Source: Rhizobium redzepovicii
Lineage (GTDB): Bacteria; Pseudomonadota; Alphaproteobacteria; Rhizobiales; Rhizobiaceae
Direction: 5' to 3'
NCBI RefSeq assembly: GCF_019793435.1
Contig: NZ_JAILYH010000002.1
Span: 1-64,000 of the forward strand
DNA length: 64,000 nucleotides
Under the pieces are notes generated by a model that saw only the letters and a program-made list of their open reading frames with translations, did not search any database and was not told the origin of the DNA. The translations under genes and the position numbers were made by a program. The stretch's first letter is position 1. Every line of letters begins with the position of its first letter. Shown here in pieces: positions 26,081 to 34,747 of this stretch.

Positions 26081-26341
26081 GTGACTGTCGCCTCCGTCGA
26101 TCGCCGCGCCGAGGAGCTCGACACGATCGCCGCCGTGCTGCCGACCGAGCGCCGCGAAGAGCTCGCCGATCAGGATGTCGACACGCTCCGCCACCCGGTC
26201 AATGAAGGCATGGGCGTCAATACCCTGCGGACTTCCGACCTCGCCTATCTGCAGGCCCGGTCGATGGCCACCGCCGGCCAACCCCTGCCCTAGCCGGCGA
26301 CCGAGGCGCTGCTTCTAAAATTCGTCGCCCATCACCTCTAG
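26081..26341 (+). pseudogene. Tyrosine recombinase N-terminal remnant with two Trp-to-stop changes
   Basis: The frame VDRRAEELDTIAAVLPTERR, then NEGMGVNTLRTSDLAYLQAR and TAGQPLP, is the core-binding start of a rhizobial plasmid integrase. Where intact relatives read '..PLPWPATEALLLKFVAHHLW', here both Trp codons are TAG (26291-26293 and 26339-26341), and small deletions precede them. The catalytic domain is absent. It marks an old integration event. Nothing but a short ATG-initiated peptide with a good ribosome site (26392) lies between here and the Tad genes. Confidence 0.75.
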
Positions 26342-26585
26342 AAAAACCGGATTTATCCTTGCCAATGTTCGACTGAAAAGAGGAGACTAGCATGTCCCTT
26401 ACCATCGGCTCACCAACGTCATTCCAGTGAAAGACGATGAGTTGCCGTTGCGCGAATATCCATAATTCGCAGCCATGTCCGATACACGCAGCAAACGACG
26501 CGCGGGCAATCCATTTTGCGCCGGAACTTGCAAGTTTTAACAAAGGCTTAAGCTTCCTGGATACATCTCGCATTAGTATTTTTTC

Positions 26586-27974
26586 ATGTTCAGTGCGACG
26601 GTGATTTTTTTGAAGTCAGCTCTTTCATTTTCATTAGGTCGATGCTTCCGCACCCTTCGCGATCTTAGAAGGGACCGAACCGGTAACGTTGCGATCGTCG
26701 TTGCCCTCAGCCTGGTGCCGATGCTCGTCGCGGTCGGCGCGAGCTTTGACTATATTCGCAGCTACAATGTCCGGCAGAAGATGCAGAGCGACCTTGATGC
26801 CGCTCTGATCGCCGCGGTCAAGCAGATCAACAACACCGAGGACACCGACGCCCTCAAGGAGAAGGTCTCCGACTGGTTCCATGCGCAGGTGGAAAACACC
26901 TACACGCTTGGCGAAATCGACATCGATACCGCCAATCATAACATCACGGCGACGGCAAGCGGCACCGTACCGACGACGTTCATGAAGATCGCCAATATCG
27001 ATACCGTCCCCGTCAGCGTGGGAAGCGCCGTCAAGGGGCCGGCGACCTCCTATCTCAACGTCTACATCGTCATCGACACCTCTCCGTCGATGCTCCTGGC
27101 TGCAACGACCTCAGGTCAGTCGACGATGTATTCCGGCATTGGCTGTCAGTTCGCCTGCCACACGGGTGATGCGCACACCGTCGGCAAGAAAACATACGCC
27201 AACAACTATGAATACAGCACAGCGAAGAACATAAAACTGCGCGCCGATGTCGCCGGCGACGCCGTCAAGGACGTGCTTTCCCTCATCGATACGTCCGACA
27301 GCAATCATGAACGGATCAAGGTCGGATTGTATAGCCTCGGCGATACGCTGACGGAAGTTCTCGCCCCGACATTGAGCACGGACACGGCGCGCACCCGTCT
27401 CGCGGACAAAAGTTATGGCCTCACCAGCGCGACCTCCACGGCCGCCACCTATTTCGACGTCTCGCTGGCAACGCTCAAGCAGAAAGTCGGCACCGGGGGG
27501 GACGGGACCACTTCGGGGACGCCGCTCAAGCTGGTTTTGCTGTTGACGGATGGCGTCCAGTCAAAGCGCGAATGGGTGACCGACAGCGTGGTGTGGAAGA
27601 GCGGGAAGGCTATATCCGGAGCATACTGGAATAAGGTCGCGCCGCTCAATCCCGATTGGTGCGGCTATCTCAAGAATCAATCCAATACCATGGCAGTGCT
27701 CTACACCGAATACCTGCCGATCACCTCGGACTGGGGTTACAATGCAACTGTCGGCTCGACCATGGCGAGCGCCAACTGGAAGAATACCTGGGGCGGCACC
27801 ATGGACAGCGGCGTGTCGACCAGCATCACGAGGCGGGATTACATCCCCTATGCACTGGCTGACTGCGCGTCGTCCAAGAGCCTGTTCCTGTCAGCCTCGT
27901 CGTCCACCGAGATCACGGCAGGCCTGTCGACGCTCTTCACGCAATATCTCTCTTCCGTGCGGCTGACCCAATGA
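26586..27974 (+). CDS. TadG-like protein with von Willebrand A domain
   Basis: A 462-residue protein of the Tad/Flp pilus group. A basic N-terminus precedes the TadE/G-type membrane helix (GNVAIVVALSLVPMLVAVGA, about 33-52). A long extracellular part follows, with a VWA domain whose metal site starts D164-x-S166-x-S168 in VIDTSPSM. Tad minor pilins of this kind help attach the pilus or pseudopilus to surfaces. It is first of three overlapping or closely spaced genes (TadG-TadE-TadE/F) with no other Tad genes in the window. The ribosome site before the ATG is weak, so the true start may be slightly downstream. Confidence 0.83.
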   Translation: MFSATVIFLKSALSFSLGRCFRTLRDLRRDRTGNVAIVVALSLVPMLVAVGASFDYIRSYNVRQKMQSDLDAALIAAVKQINNTEDTDALKEKVSDWFHAQVENTYTLGEIDIDTANHNITATASGTVPTTFMKIANIDTVPVSVGSAVKGPATSYLNVYIVIDTSPSMLLAATTSGQSTMYSGIGCQFACHTGDAHTVGKKTYANNYEYSTAKNIKLRADVAGDAVKDVLSLIDTSDSNHERIKVGLYSLGDTLTEVLAPTLSTDTARTRLADKSYGLTSATSTAATYFDVSLATLKQKVGTGGDGTTSGTPLKLVLLLTDGVQSKREWVTDSVVWKSGKAISGAYWNKVAPLNPDWCGYLKNQSNTMAVLYTEYLPITSDWGYNATVGSTMASANWKNTWGGTMDSGVSTSITRRDYIPYALADCASSKSLFLSASSSTEITAGLSTLFTQYLSSVRLTQ

Positions 27975-28501
27975 GGCGCGGAAACCGGTTCGCACCGCTG
28001 CGCCGCCTGATCGGCGACCGGAAGGGGGCTGCTGCGATCGAATTTGCGATCCTGGCCCTGCCGCTCTTCATCATCCTCTTCGGCATTATCGAAGTATCGC
28101 TGATGTTTTTCGTCAATTCCGCGCTTGATGCTTCGGTGCACAAGATCTCCCGAATGATCCGCACCGGCGAGGTGGCGTCCTCGAAGATTACACTGGCCGG
28201 TTTCAAGGCCAAGATATGCGACGACATGCTTCTGTCGTTCGACTGCTCCAGCGGTCTCGTCGTCAAGGTGAACGTGCTTTCCGACATGTCGTCCGCAGCC
28301 CACACCGATCCGATCGACGACAGCGGTAATCTCACGGTCACCGAGACTTATGATATCGGCAACGGCAGCGACTACATCCTGGTTCAGGCGTTCATGCCAT
28401 GGACGGCCGTCGTCAGTTTCTTCAACCTGTCGAGCGCCAAGCTTTCCGACGGCCGTTATCTCCTTGGATCTTCCGCTCTGTTCCGCAACGAGCCATTCTG
28501 A
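27971..28501 (+). CDS. TadE-family pilus assembly protein
   Basis: A 176-residue protein with a short basic start and the pseudopilin-like segment GAAAIEFAILALPLFIILFG (19-38), in which E24 is the conserved glutamate seen in pilin-like helices. The rest is an exported beta-rich domain with one Cys pair (C88/C96 region). The start overlaps the TadG stop by four bases (ATGA). It should be processed and built into the Tad apparatus as a minor pilin. Confidence 0.85.
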   Translation: MRRGNRFAPLRRLIGDRKGAAAIEFAILALPLFIILFGIIEVSLMFFVNSALDASVHKISRMIRTGEVASSKITLAGFKAKICDDMLLSFDCSSGLVVKVNVLSDMSSAAHTDPIDDSGNLTVTETYDIGNGSDYILVQAFMPWTAVVSFFNLSSAKLSDGRYLLGSSALFRNEPF

Positions 28502-28502
28502 C

Positions 28503-29087
28503 ATGACGATGAAACGAAGCCTGTCCCTTTTCCGGTTCGCGCGGTCCGGCATCCGTTATTTTGTGCGCGACCGGTCGGCTGCTTCGGGCGTCGAATTCGC
28601 GCTCGTGCTGCCGATCCTGGTGATGCTGTTGTTCGGCACCGCCGATCTCGGCCATGCGCTGACGGTCAGCCGCAAGATAGACGAAATCGCCTCCTCCACA
28701 GGCGATATGATTGCCCAGCAGAGTTCCTGGACGAAGTCCGACGTCGCCAAGCTTCTTTCGGGCGCCAGCTTCATCCTGCAGCCCTATGACACCACCGAAC
28801 TGACGATCACTGTCGCGGTCAACGATGTCAGCGCGAGCGGCAGCGCGACCGTCAACTGGTCCGCCGCGCTCAACACCTCAGCGGTGAACTCCGGCACGGC
28901 GAGCGCGGTCACAATCCCCTCCAATATCCAGGAAACTGGCGTGCAGATCGTGCTGACCCGGGTTCAATATACGTTGACGACACCGGTCTCCGCGTTTTTC
29001 TCAAACTTCACTGGACAGAACGGCTACAGCTTCGACCGATATTTCTTCAATCGTCCGCGCGTGAGTGACACGATCACTTACAAGTAA
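28503..29087 (+). CDS. TadE/TadF-like minor pilin
   Basis: The ATG at 28503 begins two bases after the previous stop and gives a 194-residue protein. It has a basic N-terminus and the helix ASGVEFALVLPILVMLLFGT (27-46), again with a conserved Glu two residues after Gly. The remainder is an exported Ser/Thr-rich domain without cysteines. It is the third gene of the TadG-E-F set. Since no prepilin peptidase, ATPase or secretin is nearby, these three probably use a Tad machine encoded elsewhere. Confidence 0.82.
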   Translation: MTMKRSLSLFRFARSGIRYFVRDRSAASGVEFALVLPILVMLLFGTADLGHALTVSRKIDEIASSTGDMIAQQSSWTKSDVAKLLSGASFILQPYDTTELTITVAVNDVSASGSATVNWSAALNTSAVNSGTASAVTIPSNIQETGVQIVLTRVQYTLTTPVSAFFSNFTGQNGYSFDRYFFNRPRVSDTITYK

Positions 29088-29234
29088 GCCGAAGAACGCC
29101 CGCCGGATCGCCAACCAATGCGGCATACGCTCGGACCGGTTGTCGCCGGGCCGACAATGGTGCATTGCTGCGGCCGATGAGAGCGTCAAGGATCATGAAA
29201 TGACATCAGAAAGGTTAGCGGCAACATTGGGCGG

Positions 29235-29720
29235 TTGCCGGTTACGGTGGCGATCGCTCTGGTGGCCGCACTCTGTTTGCATGGCCCTGTCGGTGCGGCA
29301 GCGGGAGATCGGCAGTGGTTGCAAGATCCGGGCAGCCACTGCAAATTCATCGCACCAGCCTCCTTGACCAGCGGCCCGACGTTCTGGATCGGCGCCTGCA
29401 TCAACGGGAAGGCATCAGGCGAGGGGATGCTGCGCCGCCGGGACGGCGAGCGGGCCGGCCCCGCCTTTTTCGGCCGGATGAAGGAAGGGGTCCCAGAAAT
29501 CGGCGTCGTCGATCTGGCTGACGGATTTAGGGCCGGCCGTTTCAGCGGCGACGACATCGGCGGGCAAGCGGAGTCCGATCCGCAGGACAGGATCAATGCC
29601 TTCCGTATCGCGGCCGAGGCGGCGCGGCAGGTCAGCGCCCAATATGTCGCCGAGAAGAACCCCGGATCCGCCCGCCACTACGAAGAGCTTGCCAAGACAT
29701 TGGAGCTGCAGACCGATTGA
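29235..29720 (+). CDS. Exported hypothetical protein
   Basis: Starting at a TTG, the 161-residue product has a short signal peptide (MPVTVAIALVAALCLHGPVG) and a mature region with a Cys pair (C36 and C55). That region is rich in Gly and charged residues (FIAPASLTSGPTFWIGACIN). A stop upstream in the same frame limits the start to this TTG or a rare ATT nine bases earlier. It follows the Tad genes by 150 bases on the same strand, so a pilus link is possible but unproven. The family is unknown. Confidence 0.6.
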   Translation: MPVTVAIALVAALCLHGPVGAAAGDRQWLQDPGSHCKFIAPASLTSGPTFWIGACINGKASGEGMLRRRDGERAGPAFFGRMKEGVPEIGVVDLADGFRAGRFSGDDIGGQAESDPQDRINAFRIAAEAARQVSAQYVAEKNPGSARHYEELAKTLELQTD

Positions 29721-29747
29721 AACGGTGTCCGCACGAGGTTGCGCCTC

Positions 29748-30596
29748 TCAGCCGCCGAGCCTGACGATGCCGTATGGATTGAACTTGTATTCGTCCACTT
29801 CATAAGTGGAATTGAAGGAGAGGCTTGCCCGGCGCGCCTTCAGCGTCGATTCGAGCCCCTGCTCGGCGATCTCGTCGGCGACTGCATCCATGATGGCGAC
29901 AATCTGCCGTTCGCTGCCTTCTGTGTCAGGCACATAGACATCCGGCAGCCCGACAAGATGGAAGCCGACGCTTTCGAGATACCCCCGCACAGAGAGCGGC
30001 CGCTTCGCAAAGGCCAGCCGGCCGATCCGCTGCTCGGTGAGCCTGTCGGCGGATTTCTGCGCCTCGGCTCCCTGCCGGATCAGTTCTCTCCATCGATCGA
30101 GCCCATGGGCGATCCCGGCGCTTTCACCCTTCACGGCAACCGCTCCCGCGCCGATCAACCGTTCGACGAGGCGGAGCGCCAGCATCGAAACCGTCACCGT
30201 TTCCGCCTGCTTCATGCTCGTCCCAAGGATGTAGAGCACCGATCGATGATCGGCGACGGCTTTCTCATCCGCCGGATCCCAGGCATCGGGTTCGACCCGA
30301 TCCCAGCAGACGTCGAATGACCGGCTCATGCGATCATCAGGCTCGGCCTGCGAATAATCCTCGTCGATGCTGAAACCGGTGGCGAAGTCACGGATTGCCT
30401 GCGATGCCGCATCGGACAGGCGGCTCAGGTCGGGGTCCCGCCCGAGAAAACACAGGACATGCCGAGGCGTCACCGACGATGCCTCGGCCTGCATCGTTTG
30501 CTTGCCGGAATCCGAGCCGGCTTCCTTGGCAGATGCCGGCCTCCAGCCGATCAGGGCCCAGAATGTCCCTAACAGCGCGCGACGCATGAGATTCAC
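29748..30596 (-). CDS. Exported hypothetical protein, 282 aa
   Basis: The N-terminus (MRRALLGTFWALIGWRPASA from the ATG at 30587, or three residues longer from GTG) looks like a twin-basic signal sequence. The mature part reads RHVLCFLGRDPDLSRLSDAA, later DHRSVLYILGTSMKQAETVT and FAKRPLSVRGYLESVGFHLV. This has the even alternation of a folded alpha/beta domain. I do not know the family. It faces the exported gene at 29235 tail to tail and has GGAAAGG before its start. Confidence 0.6.
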   Translation of the reverse strand: MNLMRRALLGTFWALIGWRPASAKEAGSDSGKQTMQAEASSVTPRHVLCFLGRDPDLSRLSDAASQAIRDFATGFSIDEDYSQAEPDDRMSRSFDVCWDRVEPDAWDPADEKAVADHRSVLYILGTSMKQAETVTVSMLALRLVERLIGAGAVAVKGESAGIAHGLDRWRELIRQGAEAQKSADRLTEQRIGRLAFAKRPLSVRGYLESVGFHLVGLPDVYVPDTEGSERQIVAIMDAVADEIAEQGLESTLKARRASLSFNSTYEVDEYKFNPYGIVRLGG

Positions 30597-30703
30597 GATC
30601 GATGCCTTTCCTCCGGTCGAATGTTTTGAGCTGCCTCAGCCTTGTAAACATCCGAAATCCGAAACGAAAGACGTCACCAGACGATGCCGCCGCGCGCCGA
30701 TGT

Positions 30704-31756
30704 TCAGGCCCAGATATCGCCTGGGGTGAACCCTTCCGTGAAGGGATCGTCATTGTCGAGAACGAGGGTATTCAGACCGGAGATCCAGCTCGTGCCGGTC
30801 AGCGTCGGGACAACGGCGGATTTGTCGCCGATCCTGGCCTCTTCGACCAGCCTGCCTGTATAGATATTGCCCAGAATGCCCTGGTGCCGGAAATCCTGGT
30901 TGAGCGGCAATTCGCCCTTCGCATGCAGAACCGCCATCTTCGCGCAGGTGCCGGTGCCGCAGGGGCAGCGATCGAGCGCTCCCGTCCAGGTAGCGGGATC
31001 GTCCCAGGACAGACCACCCGTTGCCATCGTCACCGTATTTTTCCAGTCGGCGTTCGGATCGTCCGTCGGTCCCGACAGCTGTGAGATCGTAATGCCGACG
31101 CCGGGGTAATGCGGATGGGCAACCGGCAACTGTTCGATGGCCGCCTGGCGGATCATCGCGGAAACGCGCGCGATCTCCCGCCCATGTGCGGGGATCAGCT
31201 CAAGGCCTTTGAACTGCCTGACATCGGCGATGACATAGAACATGCCGCCCCAGCCGACATCGACGGTGACCTTTCCGAGATGCGGCACATCGATGACTGC
31301 ATCGAGATGGGCGGCAAATGCGGGGACGTTCTTGAAGGTCACGTTCTTGGCCCTGCCGTTGCTGCATTCCGCCGTGACGCGGATCAGGCCGGCGGGCGCC
31401 TCGAGTACCAGCTCGGTGACGGGCTCCTTCATCGGCAGCATGCCCATTTCCAAAAGCACCGTCACCACCGAGATGGTATTGCCGCCGGACATCATCGGAT
31501 ATTCGATTTGCTCGAGGATGATATAGCCGGCATCGGCTTCCGGGTGACAGGGCGGCACGATGATGTTGCAGCAATGGGCGGGATAGCCGCGCGGCTCGCG
31601 CAGCATCAGCTTGCGCAGCTGATCGTCGTTGCTCTCCAGCCATTTCATCTTCTCATAGACGGAATTGCCGGGAATATGCGGAATGCCGCCCGTGATCACG
31701 CGCATCGGCGTGCCTGCGTGCGTATCGACCGCGTGGATCGTTCTTTTGAATCCCAT
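30704..31756 (-). CDS. Proline racemase-family enzyme (probable 3-hydroxyproline dehydratase/4-hydroxyproline epimerase)
   Basis: A 350-residue member of the proline racemase fold. Proline racemase uses two cysteines. Here the first catalytic position is S90 (MSGGNTI) and the second C266 (DRCPCGTGT), the Ser/Cys form known among hydroxyproline epimerases and dehydratases. It diverges from a delta1-pyrroline-2-carboxylate-reductase-type gene, the usual next step after trans-3-hydroxyproline dehydration, so dehydratase activity is favoured from context. A 16-base palindrome and the GntR gene beyond suggest shared control. A second paralogue lies at 39.4 kb with a different neighbourhood. Confidence 0.82.
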   Translation of the reverse strand: MGFKRTIHAVDTHAGTPMRVITGGIPHIPGNSVYEKMKWLESNDDQLRKLMLREPRGYPAHCCNIIVPPCHPEADAGYIILEQIEYPMMSGGNTISVVTVLLEMGMLPMKEPVTELVLEAPAGLIRVTAECSNGRAKNVTFKNVPAFAAHLDAVIDVPHLGKVTVDVGWGGMFYVIADVRQFKGLELIPAHGREIARVSAMIRQAAIEQLPVAHPHYPGVGITISQLSGPTDDPNADWKNTVTMATGGLSWDDPATWTGALDRCPCGTGTCAKMAVLHAKGELPLNQDFRHQGILGNIYTGRLVEEARIGDKSAVVPTLTGTSWISGLNTLVLDNDDPFTEGFTPGDIWA

Positions 31757-31830
31757 ACTTGTTCTCCTCCATCGTTGCGAAATTGCCGTCTTCGTCAGAC
31801 AGCGGCCTGCAACTGGGCCATCTCTTTGTA

Positions 31831-31846
31831 ATATCGTATACGATAT
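31831..31846. promoter_or_regulatory. GntR operator palindrome
   Basis: ATATCGTATACGATAT is a perfect 16-base palindrome in the divergent promoter of the racemase-family and reductase genes. A near copy lies before the GntR gene (33790-33803), which fits an FCD-type GntR binding site. Confidence 0.75.
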
Positions 31847-32041
31847 CCTTTATCCGAAGCCGCGAACCTGTCAATCACCAACGTCATGCTTGTTGACACT
31901 AATGTACATTATTCCTTTCGGCGTCTCGCGACTGTTGCTAAGGAACTCCATGGGCCGGAACACCGACCGGCCGAGAACCGGGCCGCGCCGGATGTCTTCA
32001 AAGCATCGGCGGTCAAGGAAACACGAGAACGGAGATTTCAG

Positions 32042-33043
32042 ATGTCTGATGAGGTCGTGCTCAATCTGGCGGAAGCCGAGGCCCTGGCAATACGGGCCTG
32101 CCTGGCAGCCGGCGCAACGGAAGCCACCGCCCGATCCCTCGTAGACGCTACCTTGTCCGCCGCACTCTACGGACCTGCGACACTCGGGTTTCCGCACATG
32201 GTGGATTACCTCAACAGCTTTCGCGAGGGCCGCATCAACGGCGGCGCTGAACCAAGCTGCACGCGTCCTTATCCCGCCTTCTTCGTCGCGGATGCCGATC
32301 GCGGCATCGCCCAGCTCGGTTTCGATCGCGTCTTCGACGAACTCGTCGCGGTCACGCGCAATTTCGGGGTCGCCGTGTTTACGCAGAAGAACAGCTATAC
32401 CGCGGGAGAACTGGGCTACTATGTTCGCAGGCTTGCCGGCGAAGGAATCGTCGGCATCGCCGCGACCAACGCCAATGCCATGGTGGTCGCCAAAGCCGGC
32501 GGCCCAGCCGTTTACAGCACGAACCCGATGGCCTTAGGCTTTCCGCTGGGAGAAGGATCGCTACCTCTCATCATCGACCAGGCTTCCAGCGCCACCGCCT
32601 ATGTCAATATCGTCGCCGCCGCAGCCGAGGGACGCGCCATCCCGGCCGGATGGGCCGTCGACGAAGCCGGTAACGACACCCAGGATGCGGCAAGAGCGCT
32701 TGGCGGAGCGCTGCTTCCTTTCGGCGGACGCAAGGGCGCCAATGTGGCGCTGATGGTGGAAATGCTGTCGGCCGGCCTCTCCGGCGGCCCGTGGTCATTG
32801 GACACGCCGTCGTTCAGAGAGGGAAGCGACAGCCCTGCCGTGGGATTGACCGTCGTGGCGATGATGCCGGGGTGCACCGACGATGGCCTTGTCGAGCGCG
32901 CGCGCCGCCAGGCCGACCGCCTTCAGCAACACGGCGTGTTCATGCCCGGCGTCAGCGGCATCGAATATCCAAGGCCGGCGACGGAAAGCCTGAAAGTGCC
33001 GCGCGCCGTCTTCGAGGCTGTCGTAAAGATCGCCGGCACCTGA
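32042..33043 (+). CDS. Delta1-pyrroline-2-carboxylate reductase-type (Ldh2/DpkA family)
   Basis: The ATG at 32042 follows GGAG and gives MSDEVVLNLAEAEALAIRAC; the longer frame upstream lacks a ribosome site. The 333-residue enzyme belongs to the malate/L-lactate dehydrogenase-2 fold that uses NADPH. Recognisable blocks are LGFPHMVDYL, GVAVFTQKNSYTAGELGYYV, GIAATNANAMV, YSTNPMALGFP and FGGRKGANVALMVEML. Members next to racemase-family dehydratases reduce delta1-pyrroline-2-carboxylate to L-proline, the end of the trans-3-hydroxyproline route. It is convergent with the GntR gene, 27 bases apart. Confidence 0.83.
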   Translation: MSDEVVLNLAEAEALAIRACLAAGATEATARSLVDATLSAALYGPATLGFPHMVDYLNSFREGRINGGAEPSCTRPYPAFFVADADRGIAQLGFDRVFDELVAVTRNFGVAVFTQKNSYTAGELGYYVRRLAGEGIVGIAATNANAMVVAKAGGPAVYSTNPMALGFPLGEGSLPLIIDQASSATAYVNIVAAAAEGRAIPAGWAVDEAGNDTQDAARALGGALLPFGGRKGANVALMVEMLSAGLSGGPWSLDTPSFREGSDSPAVGLTVVAMMPGCTDDGLVERARRQADRLQQHGVFMPGVSGIEYPRPATESLKVPRAVFEAVVKIAGT

Positions 33044-33070
33044 CTTTTCCCGCGATCGATGGGATGACGC

Positions 33071-33748
33071 TCAACGGGGCTTCTTTTCCGGAAGATGTTC
33101 GAGAAGCGATTGGCAGGCGCTCATGATGTGGGCGTAGAGCAGACCTGCCGCCTTTTCCTCATCGCGCGCTCGGCACGCTTCGAGGATCTGGCGATGTTCG
33201 CGATCCGCCGTCTGCTTGCCATGCGACAGGGTCAACTGTACCCGGAGATAGCGTTCCAGCCGGTCGTGGACGGAACGGATGGTGGTTACGAGAAATGGCC
33301 GTTGCGCATCCTCGTAAAGGCAGCTGTGGAATCGGCAGTTCAATTCCGACCACCGTGCGACATCGGTTTCCCCTGCGAAGGCGTCGCAATAGCCAAGCGC
33401 CTTTTCAAAGGTCTCTTCCGTCATATGAGGGATCGAGAGTTTGATGGCGTTCGATTCCAAGATCGCGCGCACCTCGAAGATCTGGACAATCTCAGGCTCC
33501 GAAACGCTCGTGACGATCGCGCCCTTGTTGCGGTGGAACTCCACCAGACCTTCCGCCTCCAGCCGCTTGAGCGCTTCCCGCACGGGGATCTTGCTGACGT
33601 TGAACAGCCTGGCGACATCGTCCTGACGGATCGGCTCGCCTTCATCCAGCGATCCATCCGCAATGGAATCGCGGATGAACTTCAGGATGACATCCGAGGC
33701 TGTGGGGGCCTTCCCGAGATTTGTCACCTGAGCGGTGTTGAAAGGCAT
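33071..33748 (-). CDS. GntR regulator, FadR/FCD subfamily
   Basis: The ATG at 33748 has AAGGAG upstream and gives a 225-residue protein; an earlier in-frame start is unlikely. A winged helix-turn-helix (about 15-80, IRQDDVARLFNVSKIPVREA) is followed by the all-helical FCD effector domain (85-215). The probable metal or ligand residues lie in RFHSCLYEDAQRPF and ADREHRQILEAC. Two matching palindromes (31831-31846 and before its own start) suggest it represses itself and the racemase-family/reductase pair until a cyclic imino acid is present. Confidence 0.87.
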   Translation of the reverse strand: MPFNTAQVTNLGKAPTASDVILKFIRDSIADGSLDEGEPIRQDDVARLFNVSKIPVREALKRLEAEGLVEFHRNKGAIVTSVSEPEIVQIFEVRAILESNAIKLSIPHMTEETFEKALGYCDAFAGETDVARWSELNCRFHSCLYEDAQRPFLVTTIRSVHDRLERYLRVQLTLSHGKQTADREHRQILEACRARDEEKAAGLLYAHIMSACQSLLEHLPEKKPR

Positions 33749-33789
33749 TCCCCGAGCTCCTTGTTTCCGGGACGAAGATCCTGCTTGGG

Positions 33790-33803
33790 ATATCGTAGAC
33801 GAT
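33790..33803. promoter_or_regulatory. GntR operator near-palindrome before the GntR gene
   Basis: ATATCGTAGACGAT matches 13 of 14 bases of the perfect palindrome at 31831, placed 42 bases before the GntR start, a fitting autoregulatory site. Between here and 34009 no gene is supported. Confidence 0.65.
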
Positions 33804-34009
33804 CTCATTCCTCAAGATCGATCAGCTTTTTCACGCCGCGGCTTGCGCTCCCGTAATCTCTGGATCCAGCCGCCGGTTTTGCGTTCACCGAGAAATTACC
33901 GTGCGAGCCGATGGGGCGGCCCTTTCGACCGCTATTTCTGCTGACCGCAAGCCCAGTCGTGACCTCGCGACCCGTCGTGCCGAACAGGCGGGAGATCTCG
34001 TCGAAAGCC

Positions 34010-34347
34010 TGCGTCACCAAAGGTGATGATGATAGGCCAGCTGGAGAACGTATTCATCCGCCAGACGTTTCGAGAATTCGGTCAAGTGCGAAGCATAGGC
34101 CGCTGCTTCGCCTGCCGGCATGATCAGGCGCTGGGACATGGGCGCGTCGAGAGGCGATCCGGGCGTCATCACGGCGACCTCGCAGTAGATCATTACCTTG
34201 CAGTCCATCGCATGGAGAAGGTCGGCATGCCGCGACAGCGGCCATTTCGTCATCGACGCGGCGTTCCGCCAATTCGCCGGAGTGCCACGCTGAAGCCAGC
34301 GCCACTGCATGCCGCACATCTTCGGGCAGGAAATCGAGAGAATTCAT
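34010..34347 (-). pseudogene. Inosose dehydratase (IolE-like) fragment with frameshift
   Basis: One frame gives VALASAWHSGELAERRVDDE. A shifted frame then continues HADLLHAMDCKVMIYCEVAV and KRLADEYVLQLAYHHHLW. Read together these match the middle of IolE, the TIM-barrel dehydratase of myo-inositol breakdown. Both ends are missing, so it is a dead piece of about a third of the gene. The upstream rpiR fragment is on the same strand, as in many inositol clusters. Confidence 0.65.
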
Positions 34348-34365
34348 GCGAACCCCTGTGGCGCG

Positions 34366-34692
34366 TCAATGCGTTGCGGCAGACGCCCTTGTCTTGGAAA
34401 TGGTTGGACGGGGAGCGCCGGAGATCGATCTCAGATGCTGTTGAAAGAAACACTTCAGCTCCCTGAAGGTGTCGAAGCCCAACGCATTGGCGACGCGGAC
34501 CACCGTGGAAGGGGACACCACGCATTCGCCCGCCACGGAACTTATCGTTCCGAAGGCGACGATATCGGGCCGTGCCAGCATCTTGCGCGCCACGCGCTCC
34601 TGCTGCTCGGGAAGTCGCAACCCGGCTGCCGTAATCATGCCCTTCAGTTCGGCGACGCTGTTCGGCTTCTGCAATGTCCGCTCGGCGCTCAT
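34366..34692 (-). pseudogene. RpiR-family regulator reduced to its DNA-binding domain
   Basis: A good ribosome site (AAGGAG) and ATG open a 108-residue frame. It contains the RpiR helix-turn-helix (GTISSVAGECVVSPSTVVRV, NALGFDTFRELK) and stops where the linker to the sugar-phosphate-binding SIS domain should begin. Full members are about 280 residues. The shortened protein might still bind DNA, but it cannot sense a ligand. The deletion seems to have joined it to the iolE fragment downstream. Confidence 0.72.
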
Positions 34693-34747
34693 GGTGTCGG
34701 CTCCTTGTTGAGGCGGGATGCGCCGGCTCGGCGGCGCATCCCGGCTT

